In this document: piece after piece, positions 34,846 through 43,979 of the stretch
Position numbering within the stretch: the first letter of the stretch is position 1
How the letters are laid out: each line of letters begins with the position of its first letter
NCBI GenBank assembly: GCA_903905455.1
Contig: CAIVGN010000189.1
Span: 1-64,000, forward strand
DNA from: an uncultured Archangium sp.
Lineage (GTDB): Bacteria; Myxococcota; Myxococcia; Myxococcales; Myxococcaceae
Direction of reading: 5' to 3'
DNA length: 64,000 nucleotides
Made by a program: the position numbers and the translations under genes
Notes under the pieces: model-generated
Databases searched by the model: none
Seen by the model: only the letters and a program-made list of their open reading frames with translations
What the model was told of the DNA's origin: nothing

Positions 34846-35906
34846 CCGCCCTTCTTGAGCTCGGCCTCGATGACCTTCTCGAACTCCGCGAAGGGCTGCG
34901 CGCCCGACAGGAGCTTGCCGTTGATGAAGAACGCCGGGGTGCCGCTGACGCCGGCCTCGCCGCCTTCCTTCGTGTCCTTCTCGACGAGCGCCTTCATCTT
35001 GTTGCCGTCGAGGCACTCGGTGAACTTGGCCACGTCGAGGCCGATGGTGGCCGCGTGCTTCTTGAGGTCTTCGATGCCCAGCGCCTCGCGGTTGGCGAAG
35101 AGCTGCTTGTGCATCTCCCAGAACTTGCCCTGGTCATTGGCGCACATCGAGGCCTCGGCGGCCTTGGGGGCGTGCGGGTGGAAATTCAGGGGGAAGTGGC
35201 GGAACACGAGGCGCACCTTGCCGGCGTACTTCTCCATCACCTGGGTGACGGCCTCTTCAGCCTTGCCGCAGAAGGGGCACTCGAAGTCGGAGAACTCGAC
35301 GATGGTGATCTTCGCGCCCTCGGGGCCGCGGGCCGGGCCGATCGCGGCGACCTGCACGCGGGGCTCCTCCATCAGCATCTGGTAGTTGCCCTTGGTCTTG
35401 AGCTCCTCGAAGAGCTTCATGGCGACTTCGCGGCTCTTGTCCTTCTGGAGGAAGCCGATGATCTGCTCGCGCATCGACTCCACGGTCGACCCGGGGGGCA
35501 TCTTGGCCTTGTTGTCCTCGAACACCTTGAGGATCTCGGCCTCGGCCGGGGGCGCCAGGCGCGACTCGAGCTGCGCCTTGACCCACACGTCGTCGGTCTG
35601 GCCGACCTTCGCGGCCTCGGCCTTGGCGAGCGCCTCGAGGGCGATCTGCTCGGCGGCCTGCTGGCGCAGCTCCATCTTCTGCTTTTCCATCTGCTTGAGC
35701 TGCGGCGCGAGCTTCGCGTCGACGTCCTTCAGCGTGATGGTGACGTCGTTGTACTTCGCGACGGGCATGTTCGCGTTCTCACCCGCGACCGCGGCCGTGG
35801 TGGTGCCGGTGGCGGGGCCCGTCTTGGCGCCGTCCTTGTTGCAGGCGGTGAACAGCAGGGACGCCGCGGCAGCCGCGACGAGGGTCAGTTTGAGGGGCTG
35901 GATCAT
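34842..35906 (-). CDS. DsbA-family thioredoxin-fold lipoprotein
   Basis: A 354-residue predicted lipoprotein (SLLFTAC, Cys at about 22). Residues about 50-175 form a charged helical region like the SurA N-terminal chaperone domain. Residues about 185-350 hold a DsbA-like thioredoxin fold with EFSDFECPFCGKAEE (CPFC active site) and the cis-Pro loop SGTPAFFING. It probably handles disulfides or folding in the periplasm. It overlaps pyrF by 4 bases. Confidence 0.92.
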   Translation of the reverse strand: MIQPLKLTLVAAAAASLLFTACNKDGAKTGPATGTTTAAVAGENANMPVAKYNDVTITLKDVDAKLAPQLKQMEKQKMELRQQAAEQIALEALAKAEAAKVGQTDDVWVKAQLESRLAPPAEAEILKVFEDNKAKMPPGSTVESMREQIIGFLQKDKSREVAMKLFEELKTKGNYQMLMEEPRVQVAAIGPARGPEGAKITIVEFSDFECPFCGKAEEAVTQVMEKYAGKVRLVFRHFPLNFHPHAPKAAEASMCANDQGKFWEMHKQLFANREALGIEDLKKHAATIGLDVAKFTECLDGNKMKALVEKDTKEGGEAGVSGTPAFFINGKLLSGAQPFAEFEKVIEAELKKGG

Positions 35907-35960
35907 GGGCAGCCCGCTTAGGACAGCAGGTGCGGTGACGCAACACGCGAGCGTCGAGGC

Positions 35961-38108
35961 TCAGCGCCCTTCGTGGTGGCTGTGACCCTCGTCGCCCCAG
36001 GCCCCCGGCCAGGCGCTCGTCGAGGGTCCCAGGCCGGGCAACGGCAGCCAGCCGAACGCGCTGCGGGTGCGCGCGAACTTCGGGTCGCAGTCGTCGCAGG
36101 CGGGCCAGCTCGCGCTCAGCGGCACGGCGCCCACCATCACCCCGAGACCACCGGGGGTCATCGCGGTCATCGCCGGTACTTCGGGCAGGGCGACGGCGCA
36201 CGAGAAGGCCGCGGCGCCGGTGAGCACCTCCGTCCCTTCGAGGAGCACCTGGCCGCCCGAGGTGGTGAAGGCCAGCGCCACCTCCCGCGGCCCCCAGGGG
36301 GACTGCCAGCTGGCGAGGGTGAGCGGCGTGCGGCCCAGCGTGCCGGTGAGCGCGCGCTGCCAGCCGGGCTGCTGCGTCGCGGTACCCAGGGTGGTGAGTG
36401 CCCGGGCGCCGGGCTGCGAGCTCACCGCGGCGCCCGCGCCGATCACCCCCAGCCCGAACGGCCCGGGCAAGGTGGCGACCGCCGCGCCGGTCTGCGTGGA
36501 GCGAACTTCGGCGCTGTGTTCCTGGAAGAGGAGGCCGTCGGCGATGGCCAGCTCGCCGCCCTTGAGCCCGGGAGCGAAGGCGCGCCAGCGCAGCTGCAGC
36601 GCGGGCGAGTAGCTGAAGAGGGTGGTGCCGGTGAGGCTGGTGGCGGGGTTGTCGAGATCGCTGGCGGTGAACGCGAGGTAGAGGTTCGACTGCGCGTCGA
36701 CGGCCACGCCGTAGCTGTGCGGGTGATCGCAGGTGGTGAAGATGGGGTCGGTGAGGAAGCGGCCGCGCAGCCCCTGCCCCTGGCGGTCGAGCACCACCAT
36801 GCCGAAGGTGCGGCAGCGGGGGTCGGTGCCATCGGCCATCAAGGTGCGCGACTCGTAGAGGGCGAGGAGCTCGTTCTCGTTCATCACCGCCAGGCGCGCG
36901 GTGAAGAACTGCACGCCGGCCAGCGCGAACTCGGGCACCAGCGAGGCGGTGTTCGACCACGTCCACACGATCTGCCCGGTGCCGAGATCGAGGGCGCTGA
37001 CGGGCGAGGCGGCGAGCGCGGGGAGATCGCCGCACACCAGCCGGCCCAACCACATGATGCAGCGGCGCGCCGCCTGGCCGAGGTCGACGGGGCTGGGGCC
37101 ATCGGCGCGCAGGCGCGGCGGGCTCATGAAGTAGCTCGAGACCGTGAGGCCCCCGTCGCGATCGGCGAGCAGGTCGCTCCACGCCTCGGGCGGCCCGCCG
37201 TCGGGCTGCGGCGTGTTGAGGGTCCACGTGGGGGCGATGGTGGTGCTCGCGCCGGCCACGCACACGTCGGCCTGGCAGTGACCCGCGGCACCGCAGGGCC
37301 CGGTGGCCGCGCACTCGAAGCCATCGGGTGGGTCGCGCTCCACGCACGCGCCGGCGATGCACACGTCGGCCAGCGTGCACGAGCGCGCCTGGCCGCAGGG
37401 CGTGCCATCGACGGCGTCGACCAACGCGCAGCCCAGGCCCGACACGCACTGCCCCACGCGACAGGGCCCCGCGCCCGGGCAGGTGATCGGCCCCAGGTGC
37501 TGGCAGCCCACCAGGGGGTGGCAGGTGTCGGCGGTGCATGGATCGCCGTCGTCACAGCCGCGCAGCCGCCCCTCGCAGCGCCCGGCGTGACACGTGGGGT
37601 CCAACAGGCACACGTCGCTGACCTGGCAGCCCGTGCCATCGGAGATCGGCGCCTCGACGCAGCGCCCGGCCGGCAGATCCCACGACGAGGTCTTGCAGGG
37701 ACCCGAGGGTAGGCACTCGGGCACGGGCACGCCCTCGCAGGCCAGGGGGACGACGAGGGGCTCGAAGCCAGCGAGCGCGATGCGCAGCGTGCCGTCGAAC
37801 ACGCCCACGTGATCGGGCGCGCAGGTGATGGTCACCGGGGTCGAGCCGAGGTTGGCGCGGCTGGGCACGCCGTCACCGGTGCGAAAGCCCTCGCCCTGGA
37901 GCGTCCACGCGCCGTCGATCACCGCGCGCCCGGAGTTGATGACCTCCACGGTGCGCAGCTGGGCCTGGCCGAGGACGATGCGCCCGAAGTCGACCTCCGA
38001 GGGATCGACGCGAACGAAGGCCGGCACCGGGTCGAGACCCGGGGTGCGGCAGGTGCAGCCGGCGAGCAGCAGCGCGAGGGCGAGGCCCCCACGCCCAGAC
38101 CACTTCAC
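35961..38108 (-). CDS. Large Cys-rich surface lipoprotein with ASH-like and propeller-like parts
   Basis: A 715-residue lipoprotein (LLLAGCTC). Residues about 30-125 look like an ASH/choice-of-anchor domain (VDPSEVDFGRIVLGQAQLRTVEV). Residues about 130-285 hold closely spaced Cys motifs (GCDDGDPCTADTCHPLVGCQ, GTPCGQARSCTLADVCIAGAC). Residues about 300-690 look like a PQQ-type propeller (LDLGTGQIVWTWSN). The end is His-rich (GHSHHEGR). Such proteins are frequent on myxobacterial surfaces; the function is unknown. Its start overlaps the lpxC stop (ATGA). Confidence 0.8.
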   Translation of the reverse strand: MKWSGRGGLALALLLAGCTCRTPGLDPVPAFVRVDPSEVDFGRIVLGQAQLRTVEVINSGRAVIDGAWTLQGEGFRTGDGVPSRANLGSTPVTITCAPDHVGVFDGTLRIALAGFEPLVVPLACEGVPVPECLPSGPCKTSSWDLPAGRCVEAPISDGTGCQVSDVCLLDPTCHAGRCEGRLRGCDDGDPCTADTCHPLVGCQHLGPITCPGAGPCRVGQCVSGLGCALVDAVDGTPCGQARSCTLADVCIAGACVERDPPDGFECAATGPCGAAGHCQADVCVAGASTTIAPTWTLNTPQPDGGPPEAWSDLLADRDGGLTVSSYFMSPPRLRADGPSPVDLGQAARRCIMWLGRLVCGDLPALAASPVSALDLGTGQIVWTWSNTASLVPEFALAGVQFFTARLAVMNENELLALYESRTLMADGTDPRCRTFGMVVLDRQGQGLRGRFLTDPIFTTCDHPHSYGVAVDAQSNLYLAFTASDLDNPATSLTGTTLFSYSPALQLRWRAFAPGLKGGELAIADGLLFQEHSAEVRSTQTGAAVATLPGPFGLGVIGAGAAVSSQPGARALTTLGTATQQPGWQRALTGTLGRTPLTLASWQSPWGPREVALAFTTSGGQVLLEGTEVLTGAAAFSCAVALPEVPAMTAMTPGGLGVMVGAVPLSASWPACDDCDPKFARTRSAFGWLPLPGLGPSTSAWPGAWGDEGHSHHEGR

Positions 38109-39043
38109 GCGGCGGAAGGCGCGAGCACGGGGGCGAGGTCTGCGAGCTCGAGCTCATGCGAAGCGACGTCGCGCATCCGCGCGGGCACCACCTCGAAGTT
38201 CGACGGGTCGGACAGCACCTTCGCGACCAGCTTCTGGTTGAGCGCGTGCCCCGTCTTGTAGACCGTCAGCGCGCCGATCACCGGGCGGCCCAGCAGCGCC
38301 ACGTCACCCAGCGCGTCGAGCAGCTTGTGGCGCACGAACTCGTCGGGGAACCGCAGGCCTTCGGGGTTGAGGATCGAGAAGTCGTCGACCACCACCGCGT
38401 TGTCCAGCGAACCGCCGCGGGCCAGGCCCATGGAGCGGAGCTTGTCCACGTCGCGCAGGAAGCCGAAGGTGCGCGCGCGGGCGACTTCACGGATGAACGA
38501 GCGGTCGCTGAACTCGAGCGTGAAGCGCTGGTCGCTGATGAGCGGGTGCTTGAAGTCGATGGTGCAGTCGATGCGGAAGCGCTTGGCCGGGCTGAACGTG
38601 GCGTACTTGTCGCCGTCGGTCACCGTCACCGTCTTCTTGATCACCAGGAAGCGCTTGGGCTCGCCCTGCAGGCGGATGCCGGCCTCGGACATGCGCATCG
38701 CGAAGGGCGCGGCGCTGCCGTCCATGATGGGGATCTCAGGGCCGTCGATCTCCATGCGGAGGTTGTCGATGCCCAGGCCCGACAGCGCGGCCAGCAGGTG
38801 CTCGACCGTCGAGACCTTCGCCGGGCCGAAGCCCAGGGTGGTCGCCAGCGAAGTGTCGCTGACGAGATCAGCCCGAACGGGGATCGAAGGACGATCCGCC
38901 AGGTCCGTGCGGACGAAGACGAGCCCATGGTTCACGGGCGCAGGGTTCAGCCGAAGTGTCACCTTCGACCCACTGTGAAGGCCAACGCCCTCCACAGTCA
39001 CCGCTCTCTGGAGAGTCCGCTGTTCGAACGAGTCGCCGGCCAT
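38105..39043 (-). CDS. lpxC: UDP-3-O-acyl-N-acetylglucosamine deacetylase
   Basis: A 312-residue zinc enzyme that commits UDP-GlcNAc to lipid A synthesis. It has QRAVTVEGVGLHSG, the zinc-binding STVEHLLAALSGLGIDN, IPIMDGSA, VRHKLLDALGDVALLGRP and KTGHALN. The presence of lpxC shows an LPS-bearing Gram-negative. The start at MAGDSFEQ (39043) removes an unconserved leader of 32 residues. Confidence 0.97.
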   Translation of the reverse strand: MAGDSFEQRTLQRAVTVEGVGLHSGSKVTLRLNPAPVNHGLVFVRTDLADRPSIPVRADLVSDTSLATTLGFGPAKVSTVEHLLAALSGLGIDNLRMEIDGPEIPIMDGSAAPFAMRMSEAGIRLQGEPKRFLVIKKTVTVTDGDKYATFSPAKRFRIDCTIDFKHPLISDQRFTLEFSDRSFIREVARARTFGFLRDVDKLRSMGLARGGSLDNAVVVDDFSILNPEGLRFPDEFVRHKLLDALGDVALLGRPVIGALTVYKTGHALNQKLVAKVLSDPSNFEVVPARMRDVASHELELADLAPVLAPSAA

Positions 39044-39158
39044 GAACTTGTCGCGCCCTTCCTGGAACCGGGACAAACCCCGGCGTGCTGCGGCGCGTTG
39101 AGCAACGCATATGCCACGAAATGCGCGGTTTTGAAGCAAAAACCTCGCGGAATTACAG

Positions 39159-39180
39159 GGTGGAGCATCCGTGCTCCACC
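39159..39180. repeat. Perfect 9-bp hairpin between ruvB and lpxC
   Basis: GGTGGAGCA and TGCTCCACC enclose a 4-nt loop. It lies about 60 bases after the ruvB stop. An A-run (39138-39142, T-run on the minus strand) follows only after 16 bases, so it may be a weak terminator for ruvB. The rest of the 197-base gap shows nothing clear. Confidence 0.5.
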
Positions 39181-39240
39181 GTGAATTTTCGCCGACGCGA
39201 CAGGGCTGCCGCGTTTCTCACAGGTTACGAAGCGGCCCGC

Positions 39241-40275
39241 TCAGAACAAGTCGCCCTGGGAATCACGCTTGGGCGCGACCTTCCCGAAGTACTCGTAGGA
39301 ATGCAGGGTTGCGAGGCGACCGCGGGGCGTCCGGTGGATGAAGCCTTCCTGCAGCAGGTAGGGCTCGTAGACGTCTTCGATGGTGTCGCGCTCTTCGCCG
39401 ACGGCCGCGGCGATGGTCTCCACCCCGACCGGGCCGCCGCCGAACTTCTCGATGATGGTCAGCAGGATGCGCCGGTCCATGCGGTCGAGGCCGCTGGCGT
39501 CGATGTCGAGCCGACGCAGCGCGGAATCGGCGAGCGCCTTGGTCACCACGCCCTCGCCTTCGACCTCCGCGAAGTCGCGCAGGCGGCGCAGCAGCCGGTT
39601 GGCGATGCGGGGCGTGCCGCGGGCGCGCGAGGACACCTCTTCGGCGCCGGCCTTCTCCAGCTTGACCCCGAGGATGCGGGCCGACCGGGTGAGGATGCGC
39701 TCGAGATCGGAGGGCGAATAGAACTCGAGCCGCTCCTGGATCTGGAAACGATCGCGCAACGGCGAGGTCAGCAGCCCGGTGCGGGTGGTGGCACCGATGA
39801 GGGTGAAGGGCGGGAGGTCGATCTTCATGGCCCGGGCCGCGGGGCCGGAGTCGATGGTCACGTCGAGCCGGAAGTCCTCCATGGCCGGGTAGAGGTATTC
39901 CTCGATGGTCGCCGACAGCCGGTGGATCTCGTCGATGAAGAGCACGTCGCGCGGGGCGAGGTTGGTGAGGAAGCCGGCGAGATCGCCCTTCTTCTCCAGC
40001 GCGGGGCCCGAGGTGACGTGCATCGTCGAGCCCAGCTCGGTGCTGATGATGTGCGCCAGCGAGGTCTTGCCGAGGCCCGGGGGCCCGGAGAAGAGGCAGT
40101 GATCGAGCGACTCGCCGCGGGCCTTGGCGGCCTTGACGTAGATCTTGAGCTTGTCCACCACGCGGCCCTGGCCGACGTACTCATCGAAGCTCTGGGGGCG
40201 AAGGCTGGCCTCGAGGCGCTGCTCGTCGTTGGCGACGATGGGGTCGAGGGGATCTCCGCTGGTTCTCCGTGTCAT
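39241..40275 (-). CDS. ruvB: Holliday junction branch-migration helicase RuvB
   Basis: A 344-residue AAA+ motor. It has [14 protein letters not shown], Walker [15 protein letters not shown] (about 60-73), Walker [11 protein letters not shown], sensor [18 protein letters not shown] and the C-terminal winged helix [23 protein letters not shown]. ruvA and ruvC are not next to it. The start at MTRRTSG (40275) is preferred over 40350, which would run into the divergent gene. Confidence 0.97.
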   Translation of the reverse strand: MTRRTSGDPLDPIVANDEQRLEASLRPQSFDEYVGQGRVVDKLKIYVKAAKARGESLDHCLFSGPPGLGKTSLAHIISTELGSTMHVTSGPALEKKGDLAGFLTNLAPRDVLFIDEIHRLSATIEEYLYPAMEDFRLDVTIDSGPAARAMKIDLPPFTLIGATTRTGLLTSPLRDRFQIQERLEFYSPSDLERILTRSARILGVKLEKAGAEEVSSRARGTPRIANRLLRRLRDFAEVEGEGVVTKALADSALRRLDIDASGLDRMDRRILLTIIEKFGGGPVGVETIAAAVGEERDTIEDVYEPYLLQEGFIHRTPRGRLATLHSYEYFGKVAPKRDSQGDLF

Positions 40276-40303
40276 TGGCGCGCGAGCTTGTAGCATGCCG
40301 CGC

Positions 40304-41341
40304 ATGCGAACCTGGTTGTGCTGTGTCCTCGCGCTCCTCTCGGGCTGCATCGTTCCCCGCTCGATGACCCTGGGTCAGATGGCGGCGCCGGTGGGCCGCG
40401 GGGCCACGGAGGTCGGCGTCTTCACCGGCGTGCAGTACGCCTCGCAGACCAACCCGACCTTCGACGGGCGCGACACGAACGGTGACCCGCTCAAGACCAC
40501 CGAGCGCACCAACGGCTTCTCCATCCCCGCCTTCGAGGCGAACCTGCAGCACGGGTTCAGCGACTCGGTGTCGCTCAACGTGCACGCCAGCTCGGCGGGC
40601 ATTCAGCCGGGCCTCAAGCTCAACCTGAACCAGTCGAAGACGGCCCACGTGGCGCTGATGCCCCAGGTGGCGTTCGGCTACTCGTCGCTGGGAGGTTCGG
40701 TCTTCACCGCGCCGCTCGACGGGGTGCAGGTCGAAGGCGGGCAGACCACGAAGACCAGCTTCACCTTCCTCGGCGGCCTGAAGTTCATGTTCTCCCACAA
40801 GAGCGGCTTCTTCGCGGGCGTGGGCTACGACTTCATCTTCAACCGCAACTACAACTCCGCGATCGTCGGCAGCAGCAACGTCAGCGACAAGCAGGAGCTC
40901 ATCATCCAGACGACGTCGCACCAGGTCAGCGCGGCGCTGGGCATGGACATCGCGCTGGGCATGGTGCACCTGCGGCCGGAGATCGCCTTCGCCGTCTACC
41001 CGGGCATCACCCAGGACAGGACGACCATCGTGCCCCCGACCTCCACCCCCGTCAGCGCCAGCGGCGGCTTCGGTTGGGCCCTCTTCCCCGGCTTCACCAT
41101 GGCCATCGTCTCGCCCAAGCGCGAGCTGACGGAGGCGGAGCAGGAAGAAGAGGCGGAGAAGCTCAAGGTCGAGCAGCGCAAGCGTCGTCAGCGGGGGGAA
41201 GACCCCAACGGCGAAGACGACGATGATGACGACGAGGACGTCAAGAAGCCGACCCTCAAGAAGAAGAAGCAGCTCGACGACGATGAAGAAGAGGACAACC
41301 CGCGCAAGAAGCGCCGGCCGATCGACAACGAAGAGGAGTGA
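40304..41341 (+). CDS. Outer-membrane lipoprotein with beta-barrel-like body and charged tail
   Basis: A 345-residue protein starting with a lipoprotein signal ([11 protein letters not shown]). Residues about 30-265 show alternating strands and turn motifs ([38 protein letters not shown]) typical of barrel proteins. Residues about 270-345 are a highly charged tail of alternating acidic runs and Lys/Arg runs ([26 protein letters not shown]). The tail could be periplasmic or exposed. No family was recognised. Confidence 0.7.
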   Translation: MRTWLCCVLALLSGCIVPRSMTLGQMAAPVGRGATEVGVFTGVQYASQTNPTFDGRDTNGDPLKTTERTNGFSIPAFEANLQHGFSDSVSLNVHASSAGIQPGLKLNLNQSKTAHVALMPQVAFGYSSLGGSVFTAPLDGVQVEGGQTTKTSFTFLGGLKFMFSHKSGFFAGVGYDFIFNRNYNSAIVGSSNVSDKQELIIQTTSHQVSAALGMDIALGMVHLRPEIAFAVYPGITQDRTTIVPPTSTPVSASGGFGWALFPGFTMAIVSPKRELTEAEQEEEAEKLKVEQRKRRQRGEDPNGEDDDDDDEDVKKPTLKKKKQLDDDEEEDNPRKKRRPIDNEEE

Positions 41342-41344
41342 CCC

Positions 41345-42388
41345 ATGTCGCCTTTCAGTCCGCTCTCCGGTGGGCTTCGTGAAGCGTGGCAACACCCGGG
41401 CGCGGCCGAGCGGCTGCGGCGGCTGCGCAAGGCGGCCGTCGTCACCCGGGAGCGACTGATCGACGACGGGCCGGCGCTCTCGTGCAGCACCCATCGCCTC
41501 GTCACCTTCCCCTACCCCACCCGCTACGCCTTCTCTGGTGGCGGCCTGAGCCCCGCGCCGTTCGTGATGATGACGAACCGGATGCAGATCGTGCAGTTCG
41601 AGCACGGGGGCCGGCGCAAGACGCTGCTCTTCAACCCCACCGACGTCGAGGGCGGGCGCGCGGCGACGTTCTTCTCGGACCTGAGCGCGAAGTTCGGGCA
41701 GTTCGTGGCGCGCCGGGTGATCCCCACCTACTACGGCACCGTCGAGGAGCACCTGGTGCGCGCGGGCCTGACGCCGGCCGACGTGGACTACGTGGCCTTC
41801 GATCATCTCCACGTCCAGGAGCTCCGGCGCTGGCTGGGCGAGCAGCCGTACTTCCCCCGCGCCAGGCTGCTGGTGATGCAGGCGGAGTGGGACGAGGTGA
41901 AGGACCCGCACCCCATGAACGCGGTCTGGTACGTGCCCAACGGCTGCGACATCCCCGAGGCGCGGGTCGAGGTGCTCGACGGTGACGTGCTGCTGGGCCG
42001 TGGCGTGGCGCTGCTCGACACCCGGGGCCATACGCGCGGGAACATGTCGCTGGCCGTGGTGACCGCCGACGGTCCCTTCGTGGTGAGCGAGAACGGCGTG
42101 GCGCCCGAGAGCTACGCGCCGCTGCACTCGCGCATTCCCGGGGTGCGCGCCTACGCCGAGCAGATGGGCTTCGAGGTGGTGCTCAACGGGAACACCCGCG
42201 AAGACTCGCTCGACCAGTACTCGTCGATGATCGTCGAGAAGATCGTCGCCGGCCCCACGAAGCGCGACCCGACCTTCCCCGCCTTCGCCGCCTCCAGCGA
42301 GCTGACGCAGTCGCTGCTGGCGCCTGGCCTCGCCCCCACCTTCGTCTTCACCCCGCCCGACGTCGGGACCCACGTGCCCACCGCATGA
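41345..42388 (+). CDS. Metallo-beta-lactamase-fold protein with degenerate metal site
   Basis: A 347-residue protein resembling lactonase-like metallo-hydrolases. The region AGLTPADVDYVAFDHLHVQE (about 139-158) is where the HxHxDH metal motif normally sits, but only HLH remains and Asp-His is replaced by Gln-Glu. LLDTRGHTRGNMSL (about 223-236) matches the third His region. It starts 3 bases after the previous gene and overlaps the next (ATGA). Catalysis may be altered or lost; the function is unknown. Confidence 0.65.
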   Translation: MSPFSPLSGGLREAWQHPGAAERLRRLRKAAVVTRERLIDDGPALSCSTHRLVTFPYPTRYAFSGGGLSPAPFVMMTNRMQIVQFEHGGRRKTLLFNPTDVEGGRAATFFSDLSAKFGQFVARRVIPTYYGTVEEHLVRAGLTPADVDYVAFDHLHVQELRRWLGEQPYFPRARLLVMQAEWDEVKDPHPMNAVWYVPNGCDIPEARVEVLDGDVLLGRGVALLDTRGHTRGNMSLAVVTADGPFVVSENGVAPESYAPLHSRIPGVRAYAEQMGFEVVLNGNTREDSLDQYSSMIVEKIVAGPTKRDPTFPAFAASSELTQSLLAPGLAPTFVFTPPDVGTHVPTA

Positions 42389-42915
42389 AGCTCGAGACCA
42401 CCGCCGACATCGCCTTCCCGAAGGACCGCGTCTTCGCCGCCTACCGCGATCACCTCGTCGACCTCGTGCCGTACCTCGAGAACGTGCGGGCCATCACCAT
42501 CACCTCGCGCGTCGACGAGGGGCACCTCGCGAAGTTCGTGAACCGGTGGAAAGGCGGCGGCGAGATCCCCGCGGTGGTGCGCAAGATCATCTCGGCCGAC
42601 CTGCTGGAGTGGGACGACCTCGCGACCTGGAACGCGTTGGACTTCACCTGCCAGTGGCAGACCGTGGTGCCCGCCTTCAAGGACGCGGTCGATGCCCGCG
42701 GCCACAACACGTTCACCGAGCACCGGCCCGGCATCACCACCCTGCGCATCTCGGGCGAGCTCAAGGTCGACGCCGCCCGGGTCAAGGGCGTGCCCCGAAT
42801 CCTCGCGGGCACCGTGGGCCCGGCCATCGAGGCGTTCCTGGTGGCGACCATCAAGCCCAACCTCGTGGCCGTCGCCAAGGGCGTCGAGAAGTTCCTCGGC
42901 CACGAGCCGCGCTGA
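42385..42915 (+). CDS. SRPBCC/START-like (DUF2505-type) protein
   Basis: A 176-residue protein with the layout of a ligand-binding SRPBCC fold: an N-terminal strand and FPKDRVFAAYRDHLVDLVPYLENV helix, a central strand region, and a long C-terminal helix (VGPAIEAFLVATIKPNLVAVAKGVEKF). The resemblance to DUF2505 is by general pattern only. Its ATGA overlap with the metallo-lactamase-like gene suggests they act together. Confidence 0.55.
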   Translation: MKLETTADIAFPKDRVFAAYRDHLVDLVPYLENVRAITITSRVDEGHLAKFVNRWKGGGEIPAVVRKIISADLLEWDDLATWNALDFTCQWQTVVPAFKDAVDARGHNTFTEHRPGITTLRISGELKVDAARVKGVPRILAGTVGPAIEAFLVATIKPNLVAVAKGVEKFLGHEPR

Positions 42916-42965
42916 ACACCCGCGTGAGGCGTGCGGTGGACGAGGTGGTGGGTTAGCTCACACGC

Positions 42966-43907
42966 ATGCGCGCGATGACCCTCGATGCCTACGGCTTGAA
43001 CCCCCAGCTCACGGAACGCCCGACGCCCCTGCCCGGTCCCCGGGAGGTGCTGGTTCGCGTTCGCGCCACCAGCGTCAACCCCATCGACTGGAAGCAGGCC
43101 AGCGGCAAGGCCCGCCCGATCCTCAGCGCGAAGTTCCCCGGGTTCATTCCTGGCTACGACCTCGCGGGGGAAGTGGAGGCCGTCGGCTCGGGTGTCACCA
43201 GCTTCGTGAAGGGCCAGCGCGTACACACGCGGCTCTCCGGGACCGCGGGCGGCGCGTCGGCGGAGCTGGTGCTCGCCAAGCTCGACGTGCTGCGGCCCAT
43301 GCCCGAGAAGATGGACTTCGCCCAGGCCGCAGGGCTGCCGCTCGCGGGCATGACCGCGCTGCAGGGGCTGCGTGATGCGTGCAAGCTACCGATGAGCGGC
43401 GCGACCCAACGGGTGCTGGTGATCGGGGCCTCGGGCGGCGTGGGGCACCTCGCCGTGCAGATCGCGCGGTCGACCGGGGCGCACGTCGTCGGGGTGTGCA
43501 GCGGGAAGAACGGCGCGCTGGTCAAGCGCATCGGCGCCCACGAGGTCATCGACTACACGAAGCCTGAGCCGTACCAGGGACAGGCTCCGTTCGACGTCAT
43601 CTTTGATTGCGTGGGCAGCGCGCCCGGCGACTGCCTGAAGCTGCTCAGCGCCCACGGGCGGTTCTCGTCGTGCCTGCCCGGGCCCGGGGTGTTCGCCCAC
43701 GCGGCCTTGAACCTGGTGCGCGCCAAGAAGGTGCTGCCGGTGCTGCTGTCGGCGAACGCGGCCGACCTGGGCGTGCTCGACGGGTTGTTTGAGAAGGGCG
43801 CCCTCGGGGTCGTCGTGGACAGCCGGTTTCCGTTGGCTGAGCTCGGCGCCGCCTGGGCCCGGAGCGCATCGGGGCGCGCTGCCGGGAAGATCATCGTCGA
43901 CGTTTGA
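42966..43907 (+). CDS. NAD(P)-dependent quinone oxidoreductase-like MDR enzyme
   Basis: A 313-residue medium-chain reductase without the zinc ligands of alcohol dehydrogenases. It has VRVRATSVNPIDWKQASGKA, FPGFIPGYDLAGEVEAVGSGV, and the NADPH-binding VIGASGGVGHLAVQIARSTG (about 143-162). It resembles zinc-free quinone reductases (QOR type). Starts at 42966 and 42975 are both possible. It is convergent with the M13 peptidase across a palindromic repeat. Confidence 0.88.
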   Translation: MRAMTLDAYGLNPQLTERPTPLPGPREVLVRVRATSVNPIDWKQASGKARPILSAKFPGFIPGYDLAGEVEAVGSGVTSFVKGQRVHTRLSGTAGGASAELVLAKLDVLRPMPEKMDFAQAAGLPLAGMTALQGLRDACKLPMSGATQRVLVIGASGGVGHLAVQIARSTGAHVVGVCSGKNGALVKRIGAHEVIDYTKPEPYQGQAPFDVIFDCVGSAPGDCLKLLSAHGRFSSCLPGPGVFAHAALNLVRAKKVLPVLLSANAADLGVLDGLFEKGALGVVVDSRFPLAELGAAWARSASGRAAGKIIVDV

Positions 43908-43929
43908 TGGGTGGCGGGGTGGGAGCGGT

Positions 43930-43975
43930 GGCCCCTCACCCCGGCCCTCTCCCCGCTGTCGCAGGGCGAGGGAGT
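43930..43975. repeat. 46-bp palindromic intergenic repeat, copy B
   Basis: Identical in all 46 positions to the copy at 19081. It lies between the convergent oxidoreductase gene and the M13 peptidase gene, 4 bases before the peptidase stop codon on the other strand. Confidence 0.9.
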
Positions 43976-43979
43976 GAGG

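Noticed and set aside
35973-37712. Open frame of 579 codons on the plus strand opposite the Cys-rich lipoprotein
   Set aside because: The minus-strand frame has a lipobox, Cys repeats and propeller units, so this one is its shadow.
40181-42373. Open frame of 730 codons on the minus strand
   Set aside because: It is antisense to the barrel and metallo-lactamase-like genes and overlaps ruvB; composition is typical of shadow frames.
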